Positions 19,928 through 30,516 of a stretch of 33,258 bases of DNA are shown here, piece after piece. Both the position numbers and the translations under genes were made by a program. The DNA comes from Dinochytrium kinnereticum (lineage: Eukaryota; Chytridiomycota; Chytridiomycetes; Chytridiales; Chytridiaceae). The stretch lies in the NCBI GenBank assembly GCA_027604005.1, contig JADGJT010000267.1:1-33258 (forward strand). Reading direction: 5' to 3'. Under the pieces are notes generated by a model. The model ran no database searches. It worked only from the letters and a program-made list of their open reading frames with translations, and was not told the DNA's origin. The number at the start of each line of letters is the position of its first letter. The stretch's first letter is position 1.

Positions 19928-21447
19928 ATGCCTTCTGCAACGCACCGCCTGATCCTCCTCACCGTCACCCTCCTCATCCCGTCCTCCCCCTTGCTGCTGA
20001 CGGGGGGCGTGCTGGCTCAGAAGCAAGGCGCTGCTGCTGCACCCAGCGGATACGCCTACGAGGTTGGCTTCCTCCTTCCAACTCGCTGCTCGCCCCCGCC
20101 CCCCATTCCGTCGTCGCTCTCGGCTCTCTCCATTTCCTGCGGGCTAACCAACTCTCTCATCTCTCTCCTCTCTCTCTCTGTTGATCCAGGGATGCTATGT
20201 CGACCAGGGATCACCAAGATCAATGATCTTCTTGGGCTACCAAGGTCCCCTCAACACTGTTGACTATTGTGCGAAAACTTGCTCCGCAAAGGGCTACCCC
20301 TACTCTGGCAGCGAGTACTCGGGGGTGAGTGACTTTTGGAATACCTTTCCCACTTTTTTGAAAAGGATCATGCCCATTCTGTTCCTTGTTCTTGCTGTTT
20401 CTCTCTAATTTATGTGAATCATTCTGCCTTGCTTTTCAAGGAATGCTACTGCGATAACCGCATCACGGCTGTGAAGGCTCCTGAAAATGAATGCAATAGA
20501 ACATGTCCTGCGGATTCAGGAACAATCTGTGGTGGTGACTTTCGCTTATCAATCTTCGGAATCTCTCCCATGGTTCCAGTACAATATTTGTGAGTTTGTT
20601 TTTTTTTTATATCTGGAGAGTCACTCTCACACATTTTCTTTCGTCGTTTGCTGCCACTACCCCTCGGTTGTATTATGTTGTTGTTGTTATTGTCTCCTTT
20701 TCGCCCCCTCTTGCTTCCCCACACCCACAATCAATTTCTAAAAACACGAAACCCTCCATTCCTTTCCCATTCATCCACCAATGTCATCCACGCACCCCAA
20801 GCCTCCCAAACACCACCAAGCTGCAGTACGTGGGGTGCAGTGAAAACCCTCTTCCCACAAGAATCCTGACCACCCTCGCCTTCTCAAGCAACTCTTCTAT
20901 GACCATTGAGCGATGCACTCAGTCCTGCTCAGAGTCAGGGTTCTCGTTTGCTGGGCTTGAGTACGGTCAAGGTGAGATAATTTTGGAAAACGGATACCTC
21001 TGCTTGCCAGTCTTTCCGTTCTGCATTCTAGTCTTAAAACAAACACAAAAAGAAAAAAAGAAAAAAAGAAAGCCTCACCCCTCTCATTTCTCCTTCTCTT
21101 ACATAATACACTCCAACACCCACCGTTTTTGATTCCGGACAATCTTCTTCAACCACCCTTCTTCCCTATCCTTTTGCTTTGCTTCATTCATTTTTTTTTT
21201 CTCATCTTTTTTTTTCTTCACGTTTTTAGAATGCTGGTGCGGCTACAAGACCCCCACCACCGTCTTCCCTGACACGGACTGTTACATGCACTGCTCTGGT
21301 CAACTCAATCAGATCTGTGGGGCGCCCGCGAGGTTATCCGTTTACAAAGTTCCCAGCTCCGCTCCTCCTCGGTCTGTGAATGGTGGGTGGGGTTTTGCAG
21401 TGGTCATGATGGGGGTCGGGGTTGTGATGAGCTCCGGGTTGGTTTGA
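19928..21447 (+). CDS. secreted GPI-type protein with two WSC domains
   Basis: Five exons (19928-20062, 20190-20324, 20441-20589, 20802-20971, 21230-21447) give 268 residues. A signal peptide ends near residue 30 (LTGGVLAQ). WSC domain 1 (about 46-128) runs from GCYVDQ through YSGSEYSGECYC to CGGDFRLSIF. WSC domain 2 (about 149-230) runs from VGCSEN through FAGLEYGQECWC to CGAPARLSVY. The spaced cysteines and the EC(Y/W)C core are diagnostic. WSC domains bind wall carbohydrate in fungal surface sensors and wall enzymes. Here a short linker leads to a hydrophobic C-terminus (GFAVVMMGVGVVMSSGLV) with no cytosolic tail, so a GPI-anchored wall protein fits better than a Wsc1-type signalling sensor. 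The acceptor of intron 3 (AG at 20800-20801) was picked by phase and is the least certain junction. Confidence 0.88.
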
Positions 21448-23475
21448 TAGATCACCGGGTTTTTTTCTAGTTCTTTGCATACCTCTTTTGGGGTTGGTTG
21501 GTTGGGTTTTTATGGGGCTCGGGAGTTTTGTCGCGGTTCGGAGGTTATCGATTTGTATATTATGGGGTTGTTGTTGTTGTTGTGGTTGTTGGTGAGTAGG
21601 AGGAGGAGGCAAAGATGGTCTCTCTTTTTCTTCAGTTTCGGTTCCGTCGGTTCGCGATCAGTTTCTTTTTGTCTCTCTATTCGTGACTTAAGGGCGTGTA
21701 ATGGATCCATGGCTCGGTTACCGTCGCTCCACATCCCTCTTTAATTCACAAGCACACCTTCCTTGAAACTCATCTCGTTCCTATTCATGCTTGCTTACTT
21801 ACTAATAAATATCTCTCAAACCATTCACCCACTGGTGATTGTGTTTGTTGTTTTTTGTTGTTCCATTTAATGCTGTTTTTTTTTCTGTTCCCACCCTTAT
21901 CTCTTTTTTTTTCTTTTCTTTTCTTTTTTTTTTTCAAATCCTTCACTTCATACATAAAATATGCGCTTCGCTGCCAGAAAGAAAAAAAGAAAAGAAAAAC
22001 GAAAACAACGACAAGAGAATGATCTTAAAAGGTGTTAGCAATGCATGCCTCGAAAGACAAAACTCGGATATATGTAATTGTTGAAGAAGAAAAAAATGAA
22101 AAAAAAGCGACAAAGCCAACACCACCAAAAACCGCAGAAGAAAGAGAAAAAGAAGAAAAAACAATCGCGGGAAGGTGGAAAGGGAGATTTGACTGGGAAA
22201 AGAAGGGGAGGAATGGGGGGGGGGGGGGGGTGGGGGTGGGGTATTTCGAAAGCAAACCCGATAGGAAAAACCACACACCTCCCTCCCTCCGAAAGAAGAA
22301 AACACAAAAACAAAAGAAGAAAGGAAATCAAAACTGAACCGAAATAATGGCGAGAGCGGAGCTGGGAATGGAAGAAAACCAAGACCTCTCAAAGGAGAAA
22401 AAGAAAAAATTGAACAACAAACGCTTGACATAGATCACGAAATGAAGCAAAGAAATCGAAATGGGGTTTCACGTAAGAGGGAAGGGAAAAAGAGCGTGAA
22501 ACAGAGACAGTGATGTGCGGGAGGAAGGCGGTGTGAGAACCGGTTACATGAACGGTAAGAAAATGTAGAGATCAATAATAAACAATAAGGTAGAGGCTTG
22601 CTCCTCCACAGAGGTGATATTTTAAAAGGAGAAAAAAAACACGATAGCAGCAAATTACTCATAGGTACAAAATCACCACCACCTCCTCCCACCTAAAGCA
22701 TCACAATAAAAAAAAAAACAATAAAAATTAAACGAACAACAACGATAAAATCAAACTTAGCAAAATGCTGAATGCAAAAAACACAATAAAATATGCAAAA
22801 CACGAGAAAAAAAAACCAAAAAAAAAAAAAAAAGCCAAAACGATAAACAACAACAACAACCCTAACAAAAGTAAGTTGGGAGAAAAAAATCAATAGAATA
22901 AAAGACAACCCCCCACGAAGACGAAAGAAAAAAAAAAGATATATATAAAGGTCCTTCAATAAAAACAGATGGCACAAAAGGAACAACATAAAACAAAAAA
23001 GAAAAAAAAAACAAAAATATAACAGCCTTTCAGCAAAAACACATCTGACAAAAGCAACGCCATAATTAAGAGTAAACCTCTCAATCTCACTCCACCCCAT
23101 CTCTTGAAAGAAAAAAGGAAAGATAAAGAAGGAGGAGGGACAAAAAAAAAAAATAGAAGCAAAAAAAAAACGGGCAAAACAATAAAAGCAAGTAAACAAA
23201 CGATATAAAACAACAACCCCCCCCAGAAGCTGAAAAAAGAAAACAAAAAAAATAATCTGCACATAGCCTCCAACACACTTTCTCCCCCTCCTCTTCCACC
23301 ACATCCCCCAGAAGAAAAAAAACAAACAAAAACTAAAAACAAAAACAAACAAAACCAACAAAAAACCAACAAACCAAGTAACCACACGCCCATAAAAAAA
23401 AGCAACCAAAAAAAACCAACATAAAAAACAAACAAAAACAAAAACAAAAACAAAACAGATAGACAACCAACTCAC
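21448..23475. other. 2-kb low-complexity region between convergent genes, no coding sequence seen
   Basis: From 21448 to about 21930 the plus strand is T-rich, as expected downstream of the WSC gene. From about 21970 to 23470 it is A-rich, so the minus strand is T-rich, as in introns or 3' regions of minus transcripts. Long open frames here (for example 22693-23511 minus) translate into Phe/Leu/Val homopolymer-like strings and are not genes. No Raptor exon could be found. Features include a G16 run at 22215-22230. Confidence 0.6.
21804..21809 (+). terminator. AATAAA polyadenylation signal candidate for the WSC gene
   Basis: A canonical hexamer lies 356 bases after the WSC stop codon on the sense strand, before the strand switch in composition near 21950. 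Evidence is limited to the motif and position. Confidence 0.3.
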
Positions 23476-24152
23476 CAATCCAAAACATAAATACAAGGCG
23501 CCCCCAACCAACTCTGCACATCATAAACCGACACAGGAATATACTGCGTATAATTCTTATTAAAGACCCACACCTCCCCCCCACTAGTAGGCCTCGGCAC
23601 CCCATGTCCATTATAATGAAAAAGCACCCTCTCCTCCTTAGCATTCCTCCTAATAGAGCAACAAAGCTTCTTGGTCTCCTCCACACTCGGATCCAAGCTC
23701 AACCGATACCGAGCACGAGGCTGCCAAATCTCATACTGCTGCTGGAGGTTTCTTCCAATCGCCTCAAGCGCCTTCTGGGGGGGAAGCGACATGGGGTCCA
23801 CCCAGGCCTCGAGCTTGGCGCAGGGAGTCGTCTTGACAATGTCGGGAGGGTCGATCCCAATGTTCAGGCAGAGAACAAGTGCGACAGAGACGGTTTTCAA
23901 CCGTTCTCGCATGCGCCAATCGTGAGGAGGGTCGTGGGGTGGGGCCGTGGCGGCGCCGGCGGCGGTGGTGGTGGTGGTGGTGGTGGTGGTGTTGGTGGTG
24001 ATGAGGAGTGGTGTTGGGTGGTCGGCGGGGGTGCCGTGACGTTCGTGACGGCGGTCGGTGAAGAAGCTGTAGGCGAAGATGGGGTCCATGGAGAGGTGGT
24101 TGGGGTCGTCGTGATGGGTGGATGGCGGCATCATCTGCGGGTGACCGTCCAT
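23476..24152 (-). pseudogene. KOG1: Raptor (Kog1/Mip1) N-terminal fragment; gene not continued in the window
   Basis: The exon 24152-23476 gives 225 residues plus two bases (phase 2) before a good GTGAGT donor. Raptor is the substrate-recruiting subunit of TOR complex 1. The fragment matches the highly conserved N-terminal caspase-like (RNC) domain: [52 protein letters not shown], then [11 protein letters not shown] and [13 protein letters not shown]. The upstream [13 protein letters not shown] resembles fungal Raptors, and a poly-Thr run separates the two. The exon ends at IYVLD plus TG, just where all Raptors continue with Cys-Ser-x-Ala-Gly. Full-length Raptor is about 1,300 residues, but no later exon lies in the 2 kb before the convergent WSC gene. 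ATG 24152 is chosen; the open frame upstream lacks an ATG. Either the locus is truncated, or the assembly is misjoined, or a very long intron follows. Confidence 0.8.
23964..24000 (-). repeat. (ACC)n array encoding poly-Thr in the Raptor fragment
   Basis: About nine uninterrupted GGT units on the plus strand, then interrupted ones, encode a Thr run before the conserved RNC domain. The array is in frame and probably length-variable. Confidence 0.8.
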
Positions 24153-24705
24153 TATTCGCGAAAGTGTCTTTGTGGAGGAGGGTGTTTGGCTATTGGGTGA
24201 GGGAGAGAGAAGGGAGGTTGTGCAGAGAGAGAGAGAGGATGATGCCGTGCTCCCTTCTCCTTCTTCCTCCTCTTGAGACGGGGTGATGCTGCGCGGTTGG
24301 ATGCCGTGAGAGCGCGGGGAGGACGGAGTGAAGGAGGAGGAGGAGGAGGAGGTAGAGGTACTCAATCCCGATCTCACACTGGAAGAATTCTATTTATCGA
24401 ATTTTGCGAGTCTCACAGACGCTGCATGCAGCAGGCGAGACGAGCCAGAGACCACTCCCCCCAACGTGCGCAACACGCGCAGAGAATTCAAGGTGCTCAA
24501 CCAGTGTAAAGCTTCGTGATCATCAGCTTTTATTGCGCTCGCTCATTGCGGCAGGCAACAGGACGCGAGGCAGTCCCAGCCAAACAACAACCAACAGCCA
24601 AAACAAACATCAACAACAACATCCCCCCCCGCTCCTCATCAAGAAAAAAGGGCAGAGGAGCAAGAAACAATGGGGGTTGGCAGCACAGGGACAGCGGGAA
24701 CCCAT
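24153..24705. other. intergenic: Raptor promoter side and eL30 3' side
   Basis: The 553 bases lie between two minus-strand genes. The part next to Raptor (24153-24377) is an open frame without ATG, rich in Ser/Glu codons, and may be 5' UTR. A GCTGCATGCAGC palindrome is at 24420-24431. A plus-strand frame at 24328-24519 is judged to be chance. Confidence 0.5.
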
Positions 24706-25798
24706 TTAAATGCTGGAGATGATGTCACTGTCACCAGCATCCATGATGGACAGGCATCCAACCCTGAAGTACTTTCCGCAGGCAGTGCCGAGGTCAATGT
24801 TGTCTGAGAAGGAGAAAGTGAGATAAATCAACCAGTTAGCGCTCCTGAAGTTCCAGTCATGCACAAACGACAAGATGAAAGAGGATGGGGTTGAGCACTC
24901 ACTGCCAGAGAAGTGGTGGACACCAGTCTTGGAAAGCATGGCATAGTACTCGAGCTCAGACTTTCTCAAGGGGGGGCAGTTACCAGAGATGATGATCAAC
25001 TTGGCTGTGGAAAGACAAAAAAAAACAGATATTAGTTTTTACGCAACAAAAAGAAAATGGTCGGGAAAATAAAACAAAAAAAGGGTCACAAATGAACAAT
25101 AACAATGAGGATTAAAAAAAAAAAGAAACATACCCTTGCCCTGACGGATGGTCTTGAGGGTGGACTTGTAGCCGAGGGTGTACTTTCCACTCTTCATGAC
25201 GAGAGCCAACCTCTGGTTGATGCTCTCTGCAAAGATTGAGGGGATGGCGGGGGTGGGAAGAAGGGGAGATGATGGGCGATGGGGAAGTGGGTGGGAAAGA
25301 CGGTGGTTAATTCGAACGGCTCTCTGGAAAAAACATGGGCTTTCTCCTCCACGCTCGAATAACAAAGATTCAAAAGGGAGAGGAGGAGGGTTGAGGAAAG
25401 GGGAAACCCTTCACTTCATCAAGACTGACGAGAGGAAGGAAGAAAAAAAAAGGACTGAGAGGTCAGCTATTTTTTCTTTTCTGTCTCTTCCTTTCCCGAG
25501 ACAGCCAGAGATAAACATGCATGCTCTCCATATTGGTTGGACGATGAAGAAGAGAAAGAGTCTGAGGGAGGCCGAGAGGAATGACATGGTTTGATTCCAT
25601 TCCATCCCGTCCTTCCAACGCAGCGCAGCAGTCAGTCCCATTTCATTTTCCCCAAGAGCAACACGACATTCACGGCCAGGCATGTTTGCCTGCAGACAAG
25701 GCAAAAGAGTTGAATTGATACCAACCACCAACGTTCTTCTTGGCCTTCTTGCCGGTGGCAACGACGGCGACGGGGGTCTCTGCGGGCTTAGGGGCCAT
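24706..25798 (-). CDS. RPL30: 60S ribosomal protein eL30
   Basis: Four exons on the minus strand (25798-25729, 25226-25134, 25004-24903, 24803-24706), all joined in phase 1, give 120 residues. The protein is a small RNA-binding component of the large ribosomal subunit with the L7Ae-like fold. Matches to the family run almost end to end: [75 protein letters not shown] and GDSDIISSI. The first 23 residues are a lineage-variable Ala/Lys/Pro extension. Intron 1 is 502 bp and sits just after the extension, as is common in ribosomal protein genes. The 5' leader carries a CATC repeat directly before the ATG. The gene is divergent from the copper ATPase. Confidence 0.97.
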
Positions 25799-25850
25799 TT
25801 GGATGGAATGGATGGATGGATGGATGGGATGGATGGGATGGATGGGATGT
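25799..25850 (-). repeat. (CATC)n-type repeat in the eL30 5' leader
   Basis: Units of GGAT with GGGAT variants on the plus strand abut the eL30 ATG (25798), so the transcript leader reads as a CATCC-rich pyrimidine tract. It is length-variable simple sequence. Confidence 0.85.
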
Positions 25851-26039
25851 GACGACGATGGAGACGACGACGTTTGGAAACGGAGAAAGAGAGGGAGCAC
25901 AAGGGGGAGCGGGGGAGGGAGGGTCTTTGTAGTGGTAGCAAGTATATACCCCAATGATAGAAAGAAAGAAAGAAAATATTATTATTTAATAATTAATAAT
26001 AATATTAATTATTGTTTTAGGTAAATGGATGGATGGAGG

Positions 26040-26042
26040 ATG

Positions 26043-26074
<32 letters not shown>

Positions 26075-26345
26075 GAAGAGAGAGAGATAGAGAGGGAGGG
26101 CGTCTGCCAATCAGCAGAGAACAGAAAGACAAGCTTATTATTTATTATTATTTATTATTTATTTATTCATTATTAATTATTATTTATTTATTCATTCATT
26201 ATTAATTATTATTTTATTAATTAATTCAATTATTAGTTAGTCTCACACTCACTCACTCACTCACTCACTCATTCCTCTCTCTGTCCCAGTCTGTCTGTCT
26301 CTCTCTCTCTCTCACACACTCCCTCCCTCTCTCTCTCTCCCTACC
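26040..26345. repeat. consecutive GA, TTATTA and CT microsatellites
   Basis: Three adjoining simple-sequence blocks: GAGA/GACA at 26040-26098, TTATT(TA) at 26128-26240 and CACT then CTCT at 26245-26345. No coding potential. Confidence 0.8.
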
Positions 26346-26482
26346 CACCTCCCTACACCTCCTCCCTCCTCCCAACTCTTCAAATCCTTCCATCGCCTTC
26401 CATCGCCTTCCTTCGCTCCTTTCTTTTTTCTTTTTTCTCGCTCGCTCTGCTCTTTCCCACGCCCTTCCCTCCCTCCCTCCCA

Positions 26483-29400
26483 ATGCCTCCTCAACTGCCT
26501 CCCTCACACACCACCCCGTCAGCAACTGCTGCAACAATCCCCGTCAAGGGCATGACCTGCATGTCCTGCGTCAGCACAATCCACTCGCTGCTCGACCACA
26601 GAGACGGCATCTGCTCCGTCTCCGTCTCCCTCGCGGAAAACACAGCCACCGTCGCCTTTCTCTCTGACCGCATCGAGCTCTGGCAGATCATTGCCATCAT
26701 CAACGACGCTGGCTTTGACGCCTTTGATCCTGACTTTGTCGAGGACGACGAGGAGGAGGAGGATGGGGTGAGCATTTGCTTTTGCAGATGAGCTCAATGC
26801 GAGCTCTTTCTTCTTCTTTTTGAGCCGTACGAGACCTTTTTTCTTCCTTCTGCTCATCCTTTATCCCATCCCGGCCAATGCATCTATCTCTGCGCTTGAT
26901 GGTCGAGGGGGTTGTTGCTCCACTTTTCCTTCTTCTCTTTCTTTTTAAGCTTCTTTACTTTTAATGAGAGAAAACATGGGAGCCTCCTCGCCTTCTTCTT
27001 CTTCTTCCTTCTCCTTCTCTTTTTGCTTCTGCTTGCGTTTTCTTTCCGCCTTTTTGTAACTCTTTGACTTTTACAGGCATCACCGACGACGACGCTGGCG
27101 GCAACGGCGGTGCCGACCGCGGTCACAACACCCAAATCATCCTCCCCCGACCAAAAAAAGACCTCTTCCTTCTCCCCTTCCTCCCCTTCCTCCCCTCCCT
27201 CCCCCACCACAGCAGCCGCCTTCAAAACAGCCCATCTCACCGTGAGAGGCATGACCTGCGCCTCGTGCGTCGCCAGCATCGAGCACGCCCTCAAATCCAC
27301 CCCAGGCGTCCTGAAATGCTCCGTCGCCCTCCTCGCCGAGCGCGCCGAGGTGACCTACGACCCCTCCCTCATCGCCTCGGACCAATCCATCGCAGACATC
27401 ATCAACGACGCGGGGTTTGAGGCCGAGGCGTCCTCAACGCGTCACACGGCCCATCTGCAGATCTTTGGGATGCATTGCGCCTCGTGCGTTGGGAAGATTG
27501 AGCGGGAGGTCGCCGCGCTTCAGGGGGTGTTGGCCGTTCGCGTGGATCTGCTGAGGCAGTCGGGTGTCGTTGAGTTTGAGTCCAGCGTCGTGGGGCTCCG
27601 CGCCGTCGTGGCAAGGATTGAGGCCATTGGCTTCAACGCCTTGGTCTCCTCGTCCTCGTCCTCCTCCTCGTCGGGCGCTCACCGGGTGACCTCGGCGGAG
27701 GAGACCAACTCTCAGATCGAGTCCCTCAAACGCACAAAGGAGATTCAGCGCTGGAGGTCCCTCTTCTGGACGTCGATGGCGTTTGGGTTCCCCGTCTTCT
27801 TCATCTCCATGGTCCTCCCCAGATCCCTCACCTCGCGTCAGATGTTTCCCGGTCTGGAGTACGGCACGCTCCTCATGGGGCTGCTGACCGTTCCCGTGCA
27901 GTTTGGCGTCGGCAAGACGTTCTATGACTCGGCGTTCAAGTCTGCGAGGCATGGGACTTACACCATGGACGTTCTCGTCGTCCTTGGGACGTCCGTCGCG
28001 TTCTTCTTCTCTGTGCTGCAGGTTCTGAGATCCATCTTTTTGGGGCTCAATCCCGCCCCAGAGGTGTTCTTTGAGACCTCTGCCACCTTGATCACGTTTG
28101 TGACGTTGGGGAGGTACCTTGAGAATGTGGCAAAGGCCAAGACCTCCGACGCCATCTCAAAGCTCATGTCCCTGACCCCCGCCCAGGCCACCATCCTCAT
28201 CCCCGACGCGACCACCTCCGACCTGATTGAGAAGAAGATCCCAGCCGAGCTTCTTCAGGTGGGCGATCTGATCATTGTCCTCCCTGGTGAGCGGGTTGGG
28301 GCTGACGGCGTCATTGAGTTTGGGTCCTCCTCTGTGGATGAGTCTCACCTGACGGGTGAATCGCTCCCGGTTGAAAAGAGGGTTGGCGATCAGGTCATCT
28401 CTGGGACGTTGAATCAGACCGGGCTGTTTCATTTCCGGGCCACGCGGGTGGGGTCTGACACGACGCTGTCCCAGATCCTGAGGATGGTGGGGGAATCCCA
28501 GTCGACCAAGGCCCCGATTCAGGACATTGCCGATCAGGTGGCTGGGTACTTTGTTCCGGCTGTGGTGACGTTGGCCGTGGCGACGTTCTTGTTTTGGTTT
28601 CTGGTGTTCACCTGCACGAGGTTTCATCCTCATGAGAATCTTGGGGGCGGGGGCCCGCTCTACGTTGCCCTCAAGCTGGGGATCTCTGTGGTCATTGTGG
28701 CGTGTCCCTGCGCCCTGGGGCTGGCGACCCCGACCGCCATCATGGTTGGAACGGGGGTCGGGGCGCAGATGGGGATCCTGATCAAGGGGGGTCGACCCCT
28801 CAGCGTTGCTCAGAGGATCACGACCGTTGTGTTTGACAAGACTGGCACGTTGACGGAGGGGAAGATGGTGGTCCACGCTCAGCTTCTGGCGGGGTCTCGA
28901 CCTCGCGTGATCGCGGATCCTTCACGCCTGTCTGACGACGCGGAGGGGGCAGCGGAGAGCCATGGGGCCGACTCCTCCTCCTCCTCTGGGCCTGATGAGG
29001 GTGAAGTGATGACGCCCAGGACGGAGTTTGACGACGCAACGCTCCTCGCCATCATCTCGGTCTGCGAGAAGGGATCTGAGCATCCCATCGGGAAGGCCCT
29101 GCAGAAGCACGCGGAGGAGACGTCCACCCCATCCGCTCGATCCACCGTGTCGTTGATCGCGTTTGAGGCTGTCCCTGGGTCTGGCGTCTCGTGCCTTGTT
29201 CAGGTCTCGTCGATGAAGAGCCCACGACGCATCCTGATTGGGAACCAAAAGTTTGTTGAGACGACCGCGGGCGACGGGTTCACGCTGCCGACGGGCGTTG
29301 TTGACTTTGCGGGACACCATCAGTCGAATGGACGGACGGTTGTGTTTGCGGTCGGTCAGGACCCGACGGTGACGGATGGTGGTGGGACGGTGTTCCTCTC

Positions 29401-30516
29401 GACGTTCTCGATCTCGGACTCGCTTCGACCGACGTCTGCGTCGACGGTCCTCGCGCTTGGAAGGATGGGGATCCGGGTGATGATGGTGACGGGGGATCAC
29501 CCGGTGTCGGCGAGGAGCATCGCTTCGCAGTGTCACATCACGGACGTTCATTCTGGGATCTCGCCGGCGGGGAAGAGGAGCCTTGTCAAGGGGTTGCAGG
29601 AGGTTGGGGAGTGCGTTGCTATGGTTGGGGATGGGGTGAATGATAGCGCTGGGATCGCGCAGGCGGATCTGGGGGTGTGTGTTGGGGGTGGGACGGATGT
29701 TGCCATTGAGGCTGCGGATTTGGTGTTGATGAGGGGGGATGTTGGGGGCATTGTGGTGGGGATTGATCTTTGTAGGAGGATCATGGGGAGGGTTGTGGTG
29801 AATTTTGTTTGGGCTACTTCTTAGTGAGTCTTTTTTTTTGTTTTCCTCTCCTTTTTTTTGTTTTCCTCTCCTTTTTTTTTTGTCTTTTTCGGATTGTGTT
29901 TTCTTTGTTTGCCCCTTCTTTTGGTTGTTGCTGTTGGTTTTTTTTCTTTTCTTTTCTTGTCTCTCTTGATTTTGTTGGCGATCCTGTTTTGTGTTGTTGT
30001 TTCTTTTTCCTCCTTCTTGCATCTTTTTAAATTTAATCTCTCACAAGAGAGTGAAAGACTGCTATGCTCGCTTTCTTCTCTTTCTTCTTTCTACTTTTCT
30101 CCCTCTTCCTCTCTCTCGTTGCCACCATTCACCCCCTTCACCCTTCACCCTTCCCCCCCCCAACAAAAAAAAAACAACCAAATGACCCAAACCTAACCGT
30201 CCCCCCCCCCCCCCCTCCGAAAACCAGCAACCTCATGATGATCCCCCTGGCAATGGGCATCGGTCTACCGTGGGGAATCTACCTGCACCCCATGCTGGCC
30301 GGCATGGCCATGTCCCTCTCATCCGTGTCAGTTGTGGCCTCCTCGCTCCTTTTGAGGTGGTACCGCCCCCCCTCACTGGTGTTGACGGACGTGCGGGCGT
30401 CGAGGGATTTCTCGGAGACGGTGTTTGGAGATGTTTGGGGGTGGGGGGAGGGGGTTTGGAGGAGGGTTTGGTATCAGAGGGTTGCGGGTGAGGAGATTGA
30501 GTTGGGGGATGCGTGA
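26483..30516 (+). CDS. CCC2: copper-transporting P1B-type ATPase (Ccc2/ATP7 type) with three heavy-metal domains
   Basis: Three exons (26483-26767, 27077-29823, 30228-30516) give 1106 residues. The enzyme pumps Cu(I) from the cytosol into the secretory pathway, loading copper enzymes such as multicopper oxidases. Three HMA metal-binding domains carry GMTCMSC (C26/C29), GMTCASC (C156/C159) and GMHCASC (C229/C232). Later motifs are TGES (521-524, actuator), CPC (638-640, membrane copper site), [10 protein letters not shown] (phosphorylated D682), SEHPIG (762-767, ATP binding) and GDGVND (946-951). The last exon supplies YN in TM7 and MAMSLSS in TM8, completing the transport site, plus a cytosolic tail of about 50 residues. 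Exon 1 encodes the first HMA domain alone, followed by an acidic run. All key residues are present, so it should be active. The split TM7 codon (TA|C) confirms intron 2. Confidence 0.96.
30201..30215 (+). repeat. C15 homopolymer in ATPase intron 2, just before the acceptor
   Basis: The run ends 12 bases before exon 3 and acts as an unusually C-rich polypyrimidine tract. Its length may be unreliable in the assembly. Confidence 0.8.

Larger units (their letters stand above)
25799..26482. promoter_or_regulatory. divergent promoter region between eL30 and the copper ATPase, full of microsatellites
   Basis: The 684 bases lie between start codons of opposite genes. In order they hold a GGAT repeat, AT-rich DNA, a GA/GACA tract (about 26040-26098), a TTATTA/TTATTTA tract (about 26128-26240) and a CT/CTCA tract (about 26245-26345). 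Both promoters must lie here. Pyrimidine-rich sequence precedes each start on its own sense strand, as is common in fungal ribosomal protein promoters. Confidence 0.6.

Noticed and set aside
22693..23511. Open frame of 272 codons on the minus strand downstream of the Raptor exon
   Set aside because: It translates to Phe/Leu/Val-rich low-complexity sequence from T-runs, has no ATG-based start context or domain, and overlaps the Raptor exon and donor site.
24328..24519. Plus-strand 63-codon frame upstream of Raptor with fairly normal composition
   Set aside because: No ATG-supported gene structure, no family resemblance, and it lies antisense in the probable Raptor leader.
25227..25728. Intron-encoded snoRNA in the long eL30 intron
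   Set aside because: Isolated TGATGAA- and CTGA-like strings occur, but not in the order and spacing of a box C/D RNA, and no box H/ACA hairpins were evident by eye.
28922..30022. Open frame of 366 codons antisense to the copper ATPase
   Set aside because: It is a shadow of the GC-rich ATPase coding sequence. It translates to Arg/His/Asn-rich sequence without domains and runs through the ATPase intron.
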